A DNA stretch of 64,000 bases from Oharaeibacter diazotrophicus. Its GTDB lineage: Bacteria > Pseudomonadota > Alphaproteobacteria > Rhizobiales > Pleomorphomonadaceae. A program made the translations under genes and the position numbers. The stretch is from contig NZ_SNXY01000009.1 of NCBI RefSeq assembly GCF_004362745.1, positions 310,001 to 374,000 of the forward strand, in the 5' to 3' direction. The notes under the pieces are model-generated. The model was not told where the DNA came from. It worked only from the letters and a program-made list of their open reading frames with translations, and did not search any database. Shown piece by piece: positions 26,759 to 34,995 of this stretch (its first letter is position 1; the number at the start of each line of letters is the position of its first letter).

Positions 26759-27301
26759 ATGATCCGCCCGCTCCTCTCCCTCGCCGCCCTCGTCGTCGGC
26801 GCGGCGACGTCCGTCCACGCCGCCGACTTCACCGTCACCAGCCCCGACTTCACCGACGGCGGCCGGCTCGGCGAGGCCCAGGTGTTCGACGGCTTCGGCT
26901 GCACCGGCGGCAACGTCGCCCCCGCGCTCGCCTGGACCGGCGCGCCCGCGGGCACGAAGAGCTTCGCCGTCACCGTCTACGATCCGGACGCGCCGACCGG
27001 CTCGGGCTTCTGGCACTGGTCGATGTTCGACATCCCCGCGGCCACCACGTCGCTCGCCACCGGCTCGACCGGGGCCGGACGCCCGGCGGGCGCCGTCGAG
27101 GTCCGCAACGACTACGGCGGCACCGGCTTCGGCGGCGCCTGCCCGCCGCCCGGCCCGGCGCACCGCTACGTCGTCACGGTGTTCGCGCTGAAGGTGGACA
27201 AGCTCGGCCTCGGCGCCGACGCGACGCCGGCCGTCACCGGCTTCATGCTGAACGCCAACGTGCTCGCCACCGCCCGGATCACCGCGCTCTACGGCCGGTG
27301 A
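26759..27301 (+). CDS. Exported YbhB/YbcL (Raf kinase inhibitor-like, PEBP) protein
   Basis: 180 residues, ATG at 26759 after a GGAGA site. The signal peptide ends near VHAADF. The PEBP fold signatures follow: FTVTSPDFTDGGRLGEAQVF, GCTGGNVAPALAWTGAPAGT, SFAVTVYDPDAPTGSGFWHW and PPPGPAHRYVVTVFAL. Members bind small anionic ligands; the biological role of the bacterial proteins is not established. The 3' end overlaps the convergent FlhB-like gene by 13 bases. Confidence 0.9.
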   Translation: MIRPLLSLAALVVGAATSVHAADFTVTSPDFTDGGRLGEAQVFDGFGCTGGNVAPALAWTGAPAGTKSFAVTVYDPDAPTGSGFWHWSMFDIPAATTSLATGSTGAGRPAGAVEVRNDYGGTGFGGACPPPGPAHRYVVTVFALKVDKLGLGADATPAVTGFMLNANVLATARITALYGR

Positions 27302-27552
27302 GCGGCGCGCAGAACTGCCGCGATCACCTCGGCGACGGCGCGGTAGAGGTCCTCCGGAATGGTCCGGTCGAGTTCGAGCGTCGACAGCGCCTCGGCGAGC
27401 GCCGGGTTCTCTTCCACGGGCACCCCGGCCTCGCGCGCCGCCGCCACGATCGCCTCGGCGGTCTCGCCGCGCCCGGTCGCCACCACGGTTGGGGCGTCGG
27501 GCGCGACGTAGCGCAGCGCCACGGCGCGGGCGATGTCGTCGTCGCCGCTCAC
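27289..27552 (-). CDS. FlhB C-terminal domain-like protein (FhlB/EscU-type switch domain)
   Basis: 87 residues, GTG start at 27552; the GTGA overlap joins it to the stop of the FliK-like gene. ARAVALRYVAPDAPTVVATG, GVPVEENPALAEALSTLELD and IPEDLYRAVAEVIAAVLRA match the cytoplasmic C-terminal domain of the flagellar/type III export switch FlhB. The NPTH autocleavage motif and the membrane domain are absent. Stand-alone versions are known in proteobacteria. A role in substrate switching with the adjacent FliK-like protein is an inference. Confidence 0.75.
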   Translation of the reverse strand: MSGDDDIARAVALRYVAPDAPTVVATGRGETAEAIVAAAREAGVPVEENPALAEALSTLELDRTIPEDLYRAVAEVIAAVLRAAHRP

Positions 27553-28661
27553 AGCTCGACGTCCAGGCGGTGGCGCGGCGCCGTCGGCGTCGGCGCGGCG
27601 GGCCGCTGCGGCGGACGTCCGAGGTGGAGGTCGACGCCGGAGACGGCGAGGCCGGCCGCCGTCAACGCGTCGGCGAGAGGGGCGGCCTCGGCCTCGAGCC
27701 GGGCGACGGCGGCGGGGGTCTCGCACCAGACCCCGATCACGACGCGCCGGCCGGGCAGCAGCCCGACCCGCACCGCCACCGGCCCGAGCGGGGCGACCGC
27801 GAAGGCCATCTCGACCCGGTGGACCGGTCCGCCGTCGTCGTCGGCGCCGCCGCGCTCGCGGCCGCCGTGGTCGTCGCGCTCGATCCGGACCTCGGCGACC
27901 GAGACGCCGGCGGGGCCGGCGATCGGGATCTCGAAAACGAGGCCGCGCGGAGCGTCGTCGTCGGTGCCGGGCGCGGCGTCGTCGCCGCCGATCGAGGCGG
28001 CCTGGTGCAGGAGGATGCGGCCGGCGGCGCGCTCGGCGGCGTCGAGGAGATGGGCGGCGAGCGCGCGCGGCGGCAGGTCCGGCGCCTCGGCCTCGCGCTG
28101 GCCGGCGGGCCGACCGCCGCGCCGCGGCGGGGCCGGCCGGGCGCCCGCCACCAGCGCGACCGCCGCCGCGACGGCGGGATCCGACGGCGTCGGCTTCCCC
28201 GGGCCGAGCCAGTCGGCGAGGGCGCGGCCGACCAGGGCGAGCGCGGTCTTGAGATCGGCGGGGGGCGGCGATCCCGGATGCGCGCCCGCCTCGTGGAACA
28301 GCCCGGACCGCGCCAGCGCGGCGGCGACGTCGCCGGCCGTCGGCGGTGACGCCGAGCCGAGCGCGAAGCCCGCGAGCACGCCGAGGGCGTCGCGCAGCGT
28401 CGCCGGCAGGTCGGGGGCGGCATTGAGCGTCGAGGCGGCGGCGAACACGGGCGCGAGCCCGTCCTGACGTCCGAGCGCGGCGGCGACCGCCGCTTCGAGC
28501 ACGGTCGTCCGTGGGACCGTGCCGGCTGTAGCGGGCGCGAACGCCACCGCCTCCTCGATGCGCCCGAAGACGGGGATCTCACCCGCCAGCGGACGACGCC
28601 CGGCGTGGCCCGGGTTCACGGGCATGTCGCCGATCACCGGCGGCAGCGAGCCGATGGCCAT
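27549..28661 (-). CDS. FliK C-terminal domain-like (hook-length control-like) protein
   Basis: 370 residues from the ATG at 28661; the longer frame upstream overlaps the ABC-F gene and is not favoured. The first 250 residues are low-complexity Ala/Pro/Gly. The C-terminal 120 residues hold the Flg_hook-like core: VHRVEMAFAVAPLGPVAVRV, RRVVIGVWCETPAAVARL and a final segment like LADALTAAGLAVSGVDLHLG. It is coupled to the FlhB-C-like gene. No flagellar operon is in the window, so its partner machine is uncertain. Confidence 0.65.
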   Translation of the reverse strand: MAIGSLPPVIGDMPVNPGHAGRRPLAGEIPVFGRIEEAVAFAPATAGTVPRTTVLEAAVAAALGRQDGLAPVFAAASTLNAAPDLPATLRDALGVLAGFALGSASPPTAGDVAAALARSGLFHEAGAHPGSPPPADLKTALALVGRALADWLGPGKPTPSDPAVAAAVALVAGARPAPPRRGGRPAGQREAEAPDLPPRALAAHLLDAAERAAGRILLHQAASIGGDDAAPGTDDDAPRGLVFEIPIAGPAGVSVAEVRIERDDHGGRERGGADDDGGPVHRVEMAFAVAPLGPVAVRVGLLPGRRVVIGVWCETPAAVARLEAEAAPLADALTAAGLAVSGVDLHLGRPPQRPAAPTPTAPRHRLDVEL

Positions 28662-28744
28662 CGCGGGCCTCCGCGGCAGGAGAGCGTCCGGTCGAGACTC
28701 GCGCGAATCGGGGGACAGGGCAAGGGCGGCGCCCCGGACGCCCC

Positions 28745-30631
28745 CTACCCCGCCTCGGCTTCCGCCGCCTCGTATTCCCCCGACAGTTCCAGCCACTGCT
28801 CCTCCGCCGCGTCGATGGCGCGGGCGCAGTCGGCGCGGTCCTTGGAGAGCTTGGCGCCCCTGGCCGGATCCTTGGCGAACAGCGCCGGGTCGGCCAGCGT
28901 GGCGTCGAGCTTGGCGAGGTCCTTCTTCAGCGCCTCGATCCGCGCCTCCACCGCCTGGATCTTCTTGCGCAGCGGCGCCAGTTGGGCGCGGCGCTCGGCG
29001 GCGAGGCGGCGGCGGTCGACGGCGGTCGGCTTGGCGTCGGCCTTCGCCGCGCCGGCGCGCTCGTCCGGACCGGAGAGGACGAGGCGCTTGTAGTCGTCCA
29101 TGTCGCCGTCGTAGGGCGTCACCCGGCCGTCGGCGACCAGCCAGAGCCGGTCGGCGGTGGCCTCGACGAGGTGGCGGTCGTGGCTGACCAGGATCACCGC
29201 GCCCTCGAAGGCGTTGAGCGCCTGGATCAGGCTCTCGCGGCTGTCGATGTCGAGGTGGTTGGTCGGCTCGTCGAGGATCAGGAGATTCGGCCCGTGGAAG
29301 GTGGCGAGGCCGAGCAGCAGCCGCGCCTTCTCGCCGCCCGAGAGCTCGCGGGCGGGCGTGTCCATCTTCGACGTCTCGAGCCCCATCTGGGCGACGCGCG
29401 AGCGCACCTTGGCGTCGGGCTCGCCGGGCATCAGCCGCTTGACGTGGTCGAAGGCGCTCTCGGACGGGATCAGCTCGTCGAGCTGGTGCTGGGCGAAATA
29501 GGCGATCGACAGCTTGGTCGCCCGCGTCACGCCGCCGCCGAACGGTTCGAGCCGGCCGGCGATCGCCTTGGCGAAGGTCGACTTGCCGTTGCCGTTCTTG
29601 CCGAGGAGGGCGATGCGGTCGTCGTCGTCGATGCGCAGCGTCAGGTTGGAGAGCACCGGCCGGGCCGGGTCGTAGCCGAGCGCCACCTTGTCGAAGGTGA
29701 TGATCGGCGGGGCGAGCCGCGACTTCGGGTCGGGGAAGACGATCGGCTGGACCTCGGTCTCCACCACCGCCTCGATGGTCTCCATCTTCTCAAGCATCTT
29801 GACGCGCGACTGCGCCTGCCGCGCCTTCGAGGCCTTGGCCTTGAAGCGGTCGACGAAGGCCTGGAGGTGCTTGCGCCGCGCCTCCAGCTTCTCGCGCATC
29901 TTCTCCTGCAGCATCAGCTTCTCGCGGCGCTGGCGCGCGAACGAGGTGTAGCCGCCCTTCCACAGCGTCAGCCGGCCCTGGTCGAGGTGGCAGACGTGGT
30001 CGACGGCGACGTCGAGCAGGTCGCGGTCGTGGCTGATCAGGATCACCGTGTAGGGATAGCGCTGCACGTAGGTGGTGAGCCAGAGCGTGCCCTCGAGGTC
30101 GAGGTAGTTGGTCGGCTCGTCGAGGAGCAGGAGGTCCGGCCGCATGAACAGCACGGCCGCGAGCGCCACGCGCATCCGCCAGCCGCCGGAGAAATCGGCG
30201 CAGGGTCGGCGCTGGTCGACCGCGTCGAAGCCGAGGCCGGACAGGATCGTCGCCGCCCGCGCCTCGGCCGAGTGCGCCTCGATGTCGGCGAGGCGGATCT
30301 GGATCTCGGCGATGCGGTGCGGGTCGGACGCCGTCTCCGCCTCGGCCATCAGCGCGGTGCGCTCGGTGTCGGCGGCGAGCACGAAGTCGATCAGCGAGAT
30401 CTCCGAGCCCGGCGCCTCCTGCGCCACCCGGCCGATCCGCGCCGCCTTCTTCAATTCGATCGAGCCGCTCTCGGCCGAGAGGTCGCCGTCGATCAGGTTG
30501 AACAGCGTGGTCTTGCCGGTGCCGTTGCGGCCGACGAGACCGACCTTCATGCCGTCGTCGACGACGACGGAGGCCTTGTCGATCAGGACGCGTCCGCCGA
30601 TGCGGTAGGTGAGGTCGGAGATGGTCAGCAT
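28745..30631 (-). CDS. ABC-F family ATPase (Uup/YheS-like)
   Basis: 628 residues, ATG at 30631, no membrane segments. Two ABC domains are present: Walker A GRNGTGKTTL with signature DFSGGWRMRVAL and Walker B LLLLDEPTNYLDL, then GKNGNGKSTF with LSGGEKARLLLGLA and LLILDEPTNHLDI. The linker between them (KLMLQEKMREKLEARRKHLQ) is the P-site tRNA-interaction motif. The C-terminal 90 residues form a coiled coil (RRLAAERRAQLAPLRKKIQA). ABC-F proteins act on stalled ribosomes; the exact branch is not resolved. Confidence 0.92.
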   Translation of the reverse strand: MLTISDLTYRIGGRVLIDKASVVVDDGMKVGLVGRNGTGKTTLFNLIDGDLSAESGSIELKKAARIGRVAQEAPGSEISLIDFVLAADTERTALMAEAETASDPHRIAEIQIRLADIEAHSAEARAATILSGLGFDAVDQRRPCADFSGGWRMRVALAAVLFMRPDLLLLDEPTNYLDLEGTLWLTTYVQRYPYTVILISHDRDLLDVAVDHVCHLDQGRLTLWKGGYTSFARQRREKLMLQEKMREKLEARRKHLQAFVDRFKAKASKARQAQSRVKMLEKMETIEAVVETEVQPIVFPDPKSRLAPPIITFDKVALGYDPARPVLSNLTLRIDDDDRIALLGKNGNGKSTFAKAIAGRLEPFGGGVTRATKLSIAYFAQHQLDELIPSESAFDHVKRLMPGEPDAKVRSRVAQMGLETSKMDTPARELSGGEKARLLLGLATFHGPNLLILDEPTNHLDIDSRESLIQALNAFEGAVILVSHDRHLVEATADRLWLVADGRVTPYDGDMDDYKRLVLSGPDERAGAAKADAKPTAVDRRRLAAERRAQLAPLRKKIQAVEARIEALKKDLAKLDATLADPALFAKDPARGAKLSKDRADCARAIDAAEEQWLELSGEYEAAEAEAG

Positions 30632-30817
30632 GGCGCGAGGGATGTCGCAGAGCCCGGCCGCGAAGGCAAGGGGGCGCTGCCGGTCGCGTCGTCCGCCGAT
30701 GACGCGCCGACGCCGAGCCCGCGCCGACGCTCGGACACCCCTTCCGCCCGCCTACGTGGATTCCCATATGGCCGGTGCGGCCCGATCCCGGTCCGCCGCC
30801 AGCCAAGGAGTGACGAC

Positions 30818-31333
30818 ATGGGCCTGTTCGACCGCTTCCGGTCCGACCAAGGTCAGAAGATGACCCCGCACCTCGCCTTCGCCACCTGCCTGATCTACGT
30901 GATGGGGGCCGACGGCGAGATGGACAACGAGGAGATCGGCCACCTGCTCAGCGTCCTCGGCGGCGCCAAGACCGGCAACGGCATCGGCGTCGGTGCCAAC
31001 AACCAGGCCCTGCTCGACCAGGCGGTCCGGATCGCGCGAACCAAGCCCATCGACCAGTTCCTCGCCGAGGCGACCCCGCTGCTGACCGACGCCCAGCGGA
31101 TGTCGATCCTGCTCAACCTCGTCGACAGCGCCATGTCGGATGGCGAAGCCGAGCCGGAGGAGCAGGAACTGATCGGCCGCGTCCAGGCCGCCTTCGGGAT
31201 TCCCGACGAACGCTTCGCGCCCTTCTTCGACGTGCTGATGGCCAAGAACGACCGCACCATCTTCGTCGACGAGCGCCACCCCCACAACGCGCCCGGCTAC
31301 CGCGTCGAGCTGCAGGTCCCCGGTCGCGGTTGA
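30818..31333 (+). CDS. TerB-like domain protein
   Basis: 171 residues, ATG at 30818 with a perfect AAGGAG site 7 bases upstream. There are two repeats of an acidic helix pair: YVMGADGEMDNEEIGHLLSV and, later, SAMSDGEAEPEEQELIGRVQ. This is the metal-binding TerB arrangement, and about 30 residues of a less conserved tail follow. No signal peptide. TerB-like domains are linked to tellurite resistance and membrane stress, but many stand-alone copies have no known role. Convergent with kup. Confidence 0.78.
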   Translation: MGLFDRFRSDQGQKMTPHLAFATCLIYVMGADGEMDNEEIGHLLSVLGGAKTGNGIGVGANNQALLDQAVRIARTKPIDQFLAEATPLLTDAQRMSILLNLVDSAMSDGEAEPEEQELIGRVQAAFGIPDERFAPFFDVLMAKNDRTIFVDERHPHNAPGYRVELQVPGRG

Positions 31334-31353
31334 CCGCGAAGCCCCGCCGCGGC

Positions 31354-31377
31354 GGCGACCGGCCCCGGCCGGTCGCC
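31354..31377. terminator. Bidirectional terminator hairpin between the TerB-like gene and kup
   Basis: GGCGACCGGCC (31354-31364) and GGCCGGTCGCC (31367-31377) form a perfect 11-base-pair stem with a two-base loop in the 46-base gap between two convergent genes. Only CTT follows on the plus strand. Confidence 0.6.
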
Positions 31378-31379
31378 CT

Positions 31380-33320
31380 TCAGACCGTGAACTGCTGGCC
31401 GAGCTCGACCACGCGGTTGGACGGGATGCGGTAGAAGTCGGTGGCGTTGGCAGCCATGCGGGTCAGCGCGATGAACAGTCGGTCCTGCCAGAGCGGCATG
31501 CCGGACTGCGGGCTGGCCTTGAACGAGCGGCGGTTCAGGAAGAAGGACGTCGACATGATGTCGAACTTCAGGCCCTGCTTGCGGCCGAGCGCCAGCGCCT
31601 TCGGCACGTTCGGCTGTTCCATGTAGCCGAAGGTCAGCGTCACCTTGGTGAAGTCGTCGTTGAGCGGCTCGATGCGGATGCGCTGCTCCTCGGCCACGCG
31701 CGGCGCCGTCGACACCTTGACCGTGAGGACCACGTTCTTGGTGTGCAACACCGTGTTGTGCTTGAGGTTGTGCATCAGCGCGCTCGGTGCGATCTCGGGG
31801 TCCGAGGTCAGGAACACCGCGGTGCCGGGCACGCGCACCGGGTGCGAGCGCGCCAGCATCTTGACGAGGTCGGCGAGCGGCACGCTCTCGCGGTGGCTCT
31901 TCTCGTAGACGATCCGGGTGCCGCGCACCCAGGTCCACATGGTGATCGAGACGCAGGCCGCCAACGTGATCGGCATCCAGCCGCCGTCGAGCACCTTCAG
32001 GAGGTTGGCGCTGAGGAAGATCAGCTCCAGCGACAGGAACGGCGCCACCACCGCGACGGCGAGGCCGAGCGGCCAGCGCCACGCCTTCCACACCACCACG
32101 AAGGCGAGCAGCGAGCTCATCACCATCTCGCCGGTCACCGAGATGCCGTAGGCGTTGGCGAGCGCGGTCGAGGAGCGGAAGAACACCACGAGGGCGAGGA
32201 CGCCGGCGAGCAGCACCCAGTTGACCCGCGGCAGGTAGATCTGGCCGGCCTGGGTTTCCGAGGTGTGGCGGCTCTCGAGCCGCGGCAGCAGGCCGAGTTG
32301 GACCGCCTGCTGGGTCAGCGAGAAGGCGCCGGTGATCACCGCCTGACTGGCGATCACGGTGGCGACGGTCGCCAGGATCACGTAGGGCAGCCGGAGGCTC
32401 TCGGGCACCAGCAGGAAGAACGGGTTCTCCATCGCGTCGGGATGGGCGAGCACCAGCGCGCCCTGGCCGAGGTAGTTCAGCGTCAGCGACGGGAACACCA
32501 GCACGAACCACGCGAGACGGATCGGCGGGCGGCCGAAGTGGCCCATGTCGGCGTAGAGCGCCTCGGCGCCGGTGACGGCGAGGAACACCGAGCCGATCAC
32601 GATCAGCGCCATGAAGCGGTGCTCGATGACGAACTCGACCGCCGACAGCGGGTTGAGCGCCATCAGGATCGCCGGGTCGTCGCTGACGTGGACGGCGCCG
32701 GACACCGCCATGCACAGGAACCAGAAGGCCGTGATCGGCCCGAACAGCGCCGCGACGCGGCCGGTGCCGAAGCTCTGCACCGCGAACAGCACGATCAGGA
32801 TCACGATGGTGATCGGCACCACCGCCTGATCGAAGGCCGGCGTGATCAGCTTCAGGCCCTCGACCGCGGACAGCACCGAGATCGCCGGCGTGATCACCGC
32901 GTCGCCGAAGAACATGGCGGCACCGAGCACGCCGATGACGAACACCGCCGCCGACCGGCCGCCGATCGCCGACTTGGCGAGCGCCACCAGCGACAGCGTG
33001 CCGCCCTCGCCGCGGTTGTCCGCCTGCATCACGAAGACGACGTATTTCAGCGTCACGACGAGCGTCAGCGCCCAGATCAGCAGCGAGACGACGCCGGTGA
33101 CCTCGAGACGCGTCAGGCCGTCCTTGGCGGTGTGGGCCAGGGCCTCGCGGAAGGCGTAGAGCGGGCTGGTGCCGATGTCGCCGTAGACGACGCCGACCGA
33201 ACCGAGCGCCATCGCGAACAGGCTGCTCTTGCCGTGGCCGCCGTGGGAATCGTGCCCGCCGGGCGCCGGGGTCGGCCCGCCGGCCGCGGTTTCGGGTTGC
33301 TTCGCGGTGTTTTCGCTCAT
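31380..33320 (-). CDS. kup: KUP family potassium uptake transporter
   Basis: 646 residues from the ATG at 33320; the long upstream extension is spurious. About 12 membrane helices cover the first 440 residues, opening with GSVGVVYGDIGTSPLYAFRE and including RGEGGTLSLVALAKS, GAAMFFGDAVITPAISVLSA and TGAEALYADMGHFGRPPIRL, all KUP landmarks. The cytoplasmic C-terminal domain (about 200 residues) ends TDFYRIPSNRVVELGQQFTV. It imports K+ with protons. A His/Gly-rich N-terminal tail (HDSHGGHGK) may bind metal, but this is not shown. Confidence 0.95.
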   Translation of the reverse strand: MSENTAKQPETAAGGPTPAPGGHDSHGGHGKSSLFAMALGSVGVVYGDIGTSPLYAFREALAHTAKDGLTRLEVTGVVSLLIWALTLVVTLKYVVFVMQADNRGEGGTLSLVALAKSAIGGRSAAVFVIGVLGAAMFFGDAVITPAISVLSAVEGLKLITPAFDQAVVPITIVILIVLFAVQSFGTGRVAALFGPITAFWFLCMAVSGAVHVSDDPAILMALNPLSAVEFVIEHRFMALIVIGSVFLAVTGAEALYADMGHFGRPPIRLAWFVLVFPSLTLNYLGQGALVLAHPDAMENPFFLLVPESLRLPYVILATVATVIASQAVITGAFSLTQQAVQLGLLPRLESRHTSETQAGQIYLPRVNWVLLAGVLALVVFFRSSTALANAYGISVTGEMVMSSLLAFVVVWKAWRWPLGLAVAVVAPFLSLELIFLSANLLKVLDGGWMPITLAACVSITMWTWVRGTRIVYEKSHRESVPLADLVKMLARSHPVRVPGTAVFLTSDPEIAPSALMHNLKHNTVLHTKNVVLTVKVSTAPRVAEEQRIRIEPLNDDFTKVTLTFGYMEQPNVPKALALGRKQGLKFDIMSTSFFLNRRSFKASPQSGMPLWQDRLFIALTRMAANATDFYRIPSNRVVELGQQFTV

Positions 33321-33427
33321 GCCGAACCGGTTGGCGGCCGGACGTCGACGGACGTCGCTTCGACCGACGGGGCGACCGAATAGAAGATCGCGCGCCGGAC
33401 CGCAAGTCGCGCGCGCCGGCCGCGGTG

Positions 33428-33480
33428 GAAACCGCCCGGCGGGCGGTTTCGTTCCGGCGCCGCTCGGGCGGCGCCGGAAC
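33428..33480 (-). terminator. Two adjacent perfect hairpins downstream of the 33548 gene
   Basis: GAAACCGCCC/GGGCGGTTTC (33428-33450, 10 base pairs) directly abuts GTTCCGGCGCCGC/GCGGCGCCGGAAC (33451-33480, 13 base pairs, loop TCGG). Both lie between the stop of the minus-strand exported protein gene and the kup start. They probably terminate that transcript and insulate kup. Confidence 0.6.
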
Positions 33481-33547
33481 GCGAACGGCGGGCCGGAGGT
33501 CCGGTCCGCCGCGGCGAAGATCCGAGGGATGCGTGCGGGATGGGCGG

Positions 33548-33913
33548 TCAGGCGCCGCCGGACGTCAGCACCGACACGCGGTCGGCCGAGCCGGCGCAGG
33601 AGATCGAGACCGCACCGCCGTCGCCGCTGTCGAGCGTGGCGTTGTTGCCGGCCGGCAGGGCGAAGCGAACCTGGGTGCCGGTGCCGGGGGCGAGGTCGGG
33701 ATCGACCTGGTCGGCGATCACCAGCGTCATGGCGCAGGTGCCCTCGTCGGCCTTGAAGTAGCCGATCAGGTGCTTGGTGCCGAAGCTCTGGGCGAAGCCC
33801 TCGAGCGGCTTGTAGACGCCGGTGCCGATCGCGTCGGCGGAGACGGGGGCGAAGGCGACGGCCGCGGCGGTGAGGGAGAGGGCGGCGGCGGCGGAGAGGA
33901 GTCGGGTCATCAT
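33548..33913 (-). CDS. Small exported hypothetical protein
   Basis: 121 residues from the first of two adjacent ATGs (33913). The open frame continues 67 codons upstream, but that extension is low-complexity. The signal peptide TRLLSAAAALSLTAAAVAFA is followed by a mature domain of about 90 residues with two cysteines (KADEGTCAMTLVIADQ and VSISCAGSADRVSV) that may form a disulfide. A segment RFALPAGNNATLDSGDGGAV suggests a small beta domain. The function is not recognised. Similar small periplasmic proteins are common in Rhizobiales. Confidence 0.7.
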   Translation of the reverse strand: MMTRLLSAAAALSLTAAAVAFAPVSADAIGTGVYKPLEGFAQSFGTKHLIGYFKADEGTCAMTLVIADQVDPDLAPGTGTQVRFALPAGNNATLDSGDGGAVSISCAGSADRVSVLTSGGA

Positions 33914-34611
33914 GGTCGAAGGCTCCGGGTGTAGAGCGCGCCGTGCCCGGAGGGAGGGCGGCACGGCGCGCTCGCTTCTGGTCCGGGTCGCCGCGGGAGG
34001 GAGGAGGGAGCGGCTTCCCGGTCTCTCGGTGCCCGGGAGGAAGGGCACCGTTTCGGCTCGTGTCGGTCCGGGGTCCGGGGAGGAGGAGGAAGGGGCCGGA
34101 CCGCCCGAGCGCAAACTTTGGATTTCTCTGGTCGAGCCGCCCGGAACCGGGCTTTTCGACCGTGGAGCGCCGGTTCGTCACCGCCGCGTCCGATGAAGGG
34201 ACAATACCCCTGCCGCAGTGCGGGAGAAATAGGCCCCGACTCCGCTAAACCGTTTGAAGAAAAAGCTAAACCGGTTCAGCCGCGACGCTTTTTCTTGGGG
34301 TTGGCGAAAGAAAAACTGAAATGTGCGAAAACGCTTAGCTGGGGTCTCCGAAAACCCGGGGAAATCATGCCGCGCCGGCGTTTTCACTAGGTGGTTGGTC
34401 GTAAGCGGACGATCCTAGGGGCAAGCCCTCACCCGTCGGACCGGCCGCCCGGCGATTCACGACGGTGCCGCCCCGGGCGCGAGCCGGTGCGCTCGCGCAT
34501 GACAACGGCGGCCCGGCCTGCTAACGAGCGGCGCTCGCCCGGGTGCCCGCCCGGGCGCGGCATGCGGCGAGCGGCCTTTGCCGCGCGCGCCCGCTCCGCT
34601 ACGGTCTTTCC
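33914..34611. other. 698-base intergenic region with an AT-rich island
   Basis: The flanks are GC-rich and featureless, but 34200-34395 drops to roughly half GC and carries structure: a direct repeat GCTAAACCG at 34244-34252 and 34265-34273, and an inverted repeat TTTTTCTT (34289-34296) with AAGAAAAA (34308-34315). It could hold the promoter of the minus-strand exported protein gene, a small RNA or a replication/regulatory site. No convincing coding frame or known riboswitch was found. Confidence 0.5.
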
Positions 34612-34995
34612 ATGAATCCCACCGATCTCCTCCTGGTCGCCGTCGGCGGCGCCCTCGGCTCGATGGCCCGCTACATCGTCTCGGTCACGGCCGGGCGGAT
34701 GTTCGGGCTCGACTTCCCCTGGGGCACGCTCACGGTCAACGTCGTCGGCTCCTTCGCGATGGGGCTCTTCGTCGGCCTGCTCGCGCTGAAGTTCGACGGC
34801 TCGACGGCGCTGCGCCTGTTCTTCGCCGTCGGCGTGCTCGGCGGCTTCACCACCTTCTCCTCCTTCTCGCTCGACACGGTGGTGCTGTGGGAGCGCGGCG
34901 CCGTCTTCGCGGCCGCCGGCTACGTCGTCGCCTCGCTCGTCGTCTCGCTCGGCGCCCTCGCCGCCGGCCTCGCCCTGGTCAGGACCCTCGCATGA
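34612..34995 (+). CDS. crcB: Fluoride exporter CrcB (Fluc)
   Basis: 127 residues, four membrane helices, ATG at 34612. It contains LLVAVGGALGSMARYIVS, the FPWGTLTVNVVGSFAMGLFVG signature, and VGVLGGFTTFSSFSLDTV with the Phe-box and Thr-Thr-Phe-Ser motif of Fluc channels. It forms a dual-topology dimer exporting fluoride. Its stop overlaps the rluC start (ATGA). No fluoride riboswitch consensus was recognised upstream. Confidence 0.95.
   Translation: MNPTDLLLVAVGGALGSMARYIVSVTAGRMFGLDFPWGTLTVNVVGSFAMGLFVGLLALKFDGSTALRLFFAVGVLGGFTTFSSFSLDTVVLWERGAVFAAAGYVVASLVVSLGALAAGLALVRTLA

Noticed and set aside
24025-26973. Minus-strand open frame of about 982 codons
   Set aside because: It lies antisense to amn, the HAD gene and the AraC-type regulator gene, all with clear homology; its translation shows no recognisable motif.
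34396-34611. Fluoride riboswitch upstream of crcB
   Set aside because: The conserved GGNGATG and later GATGNNNCCT-type elements were not found; only unrelated GC hairpins are present.
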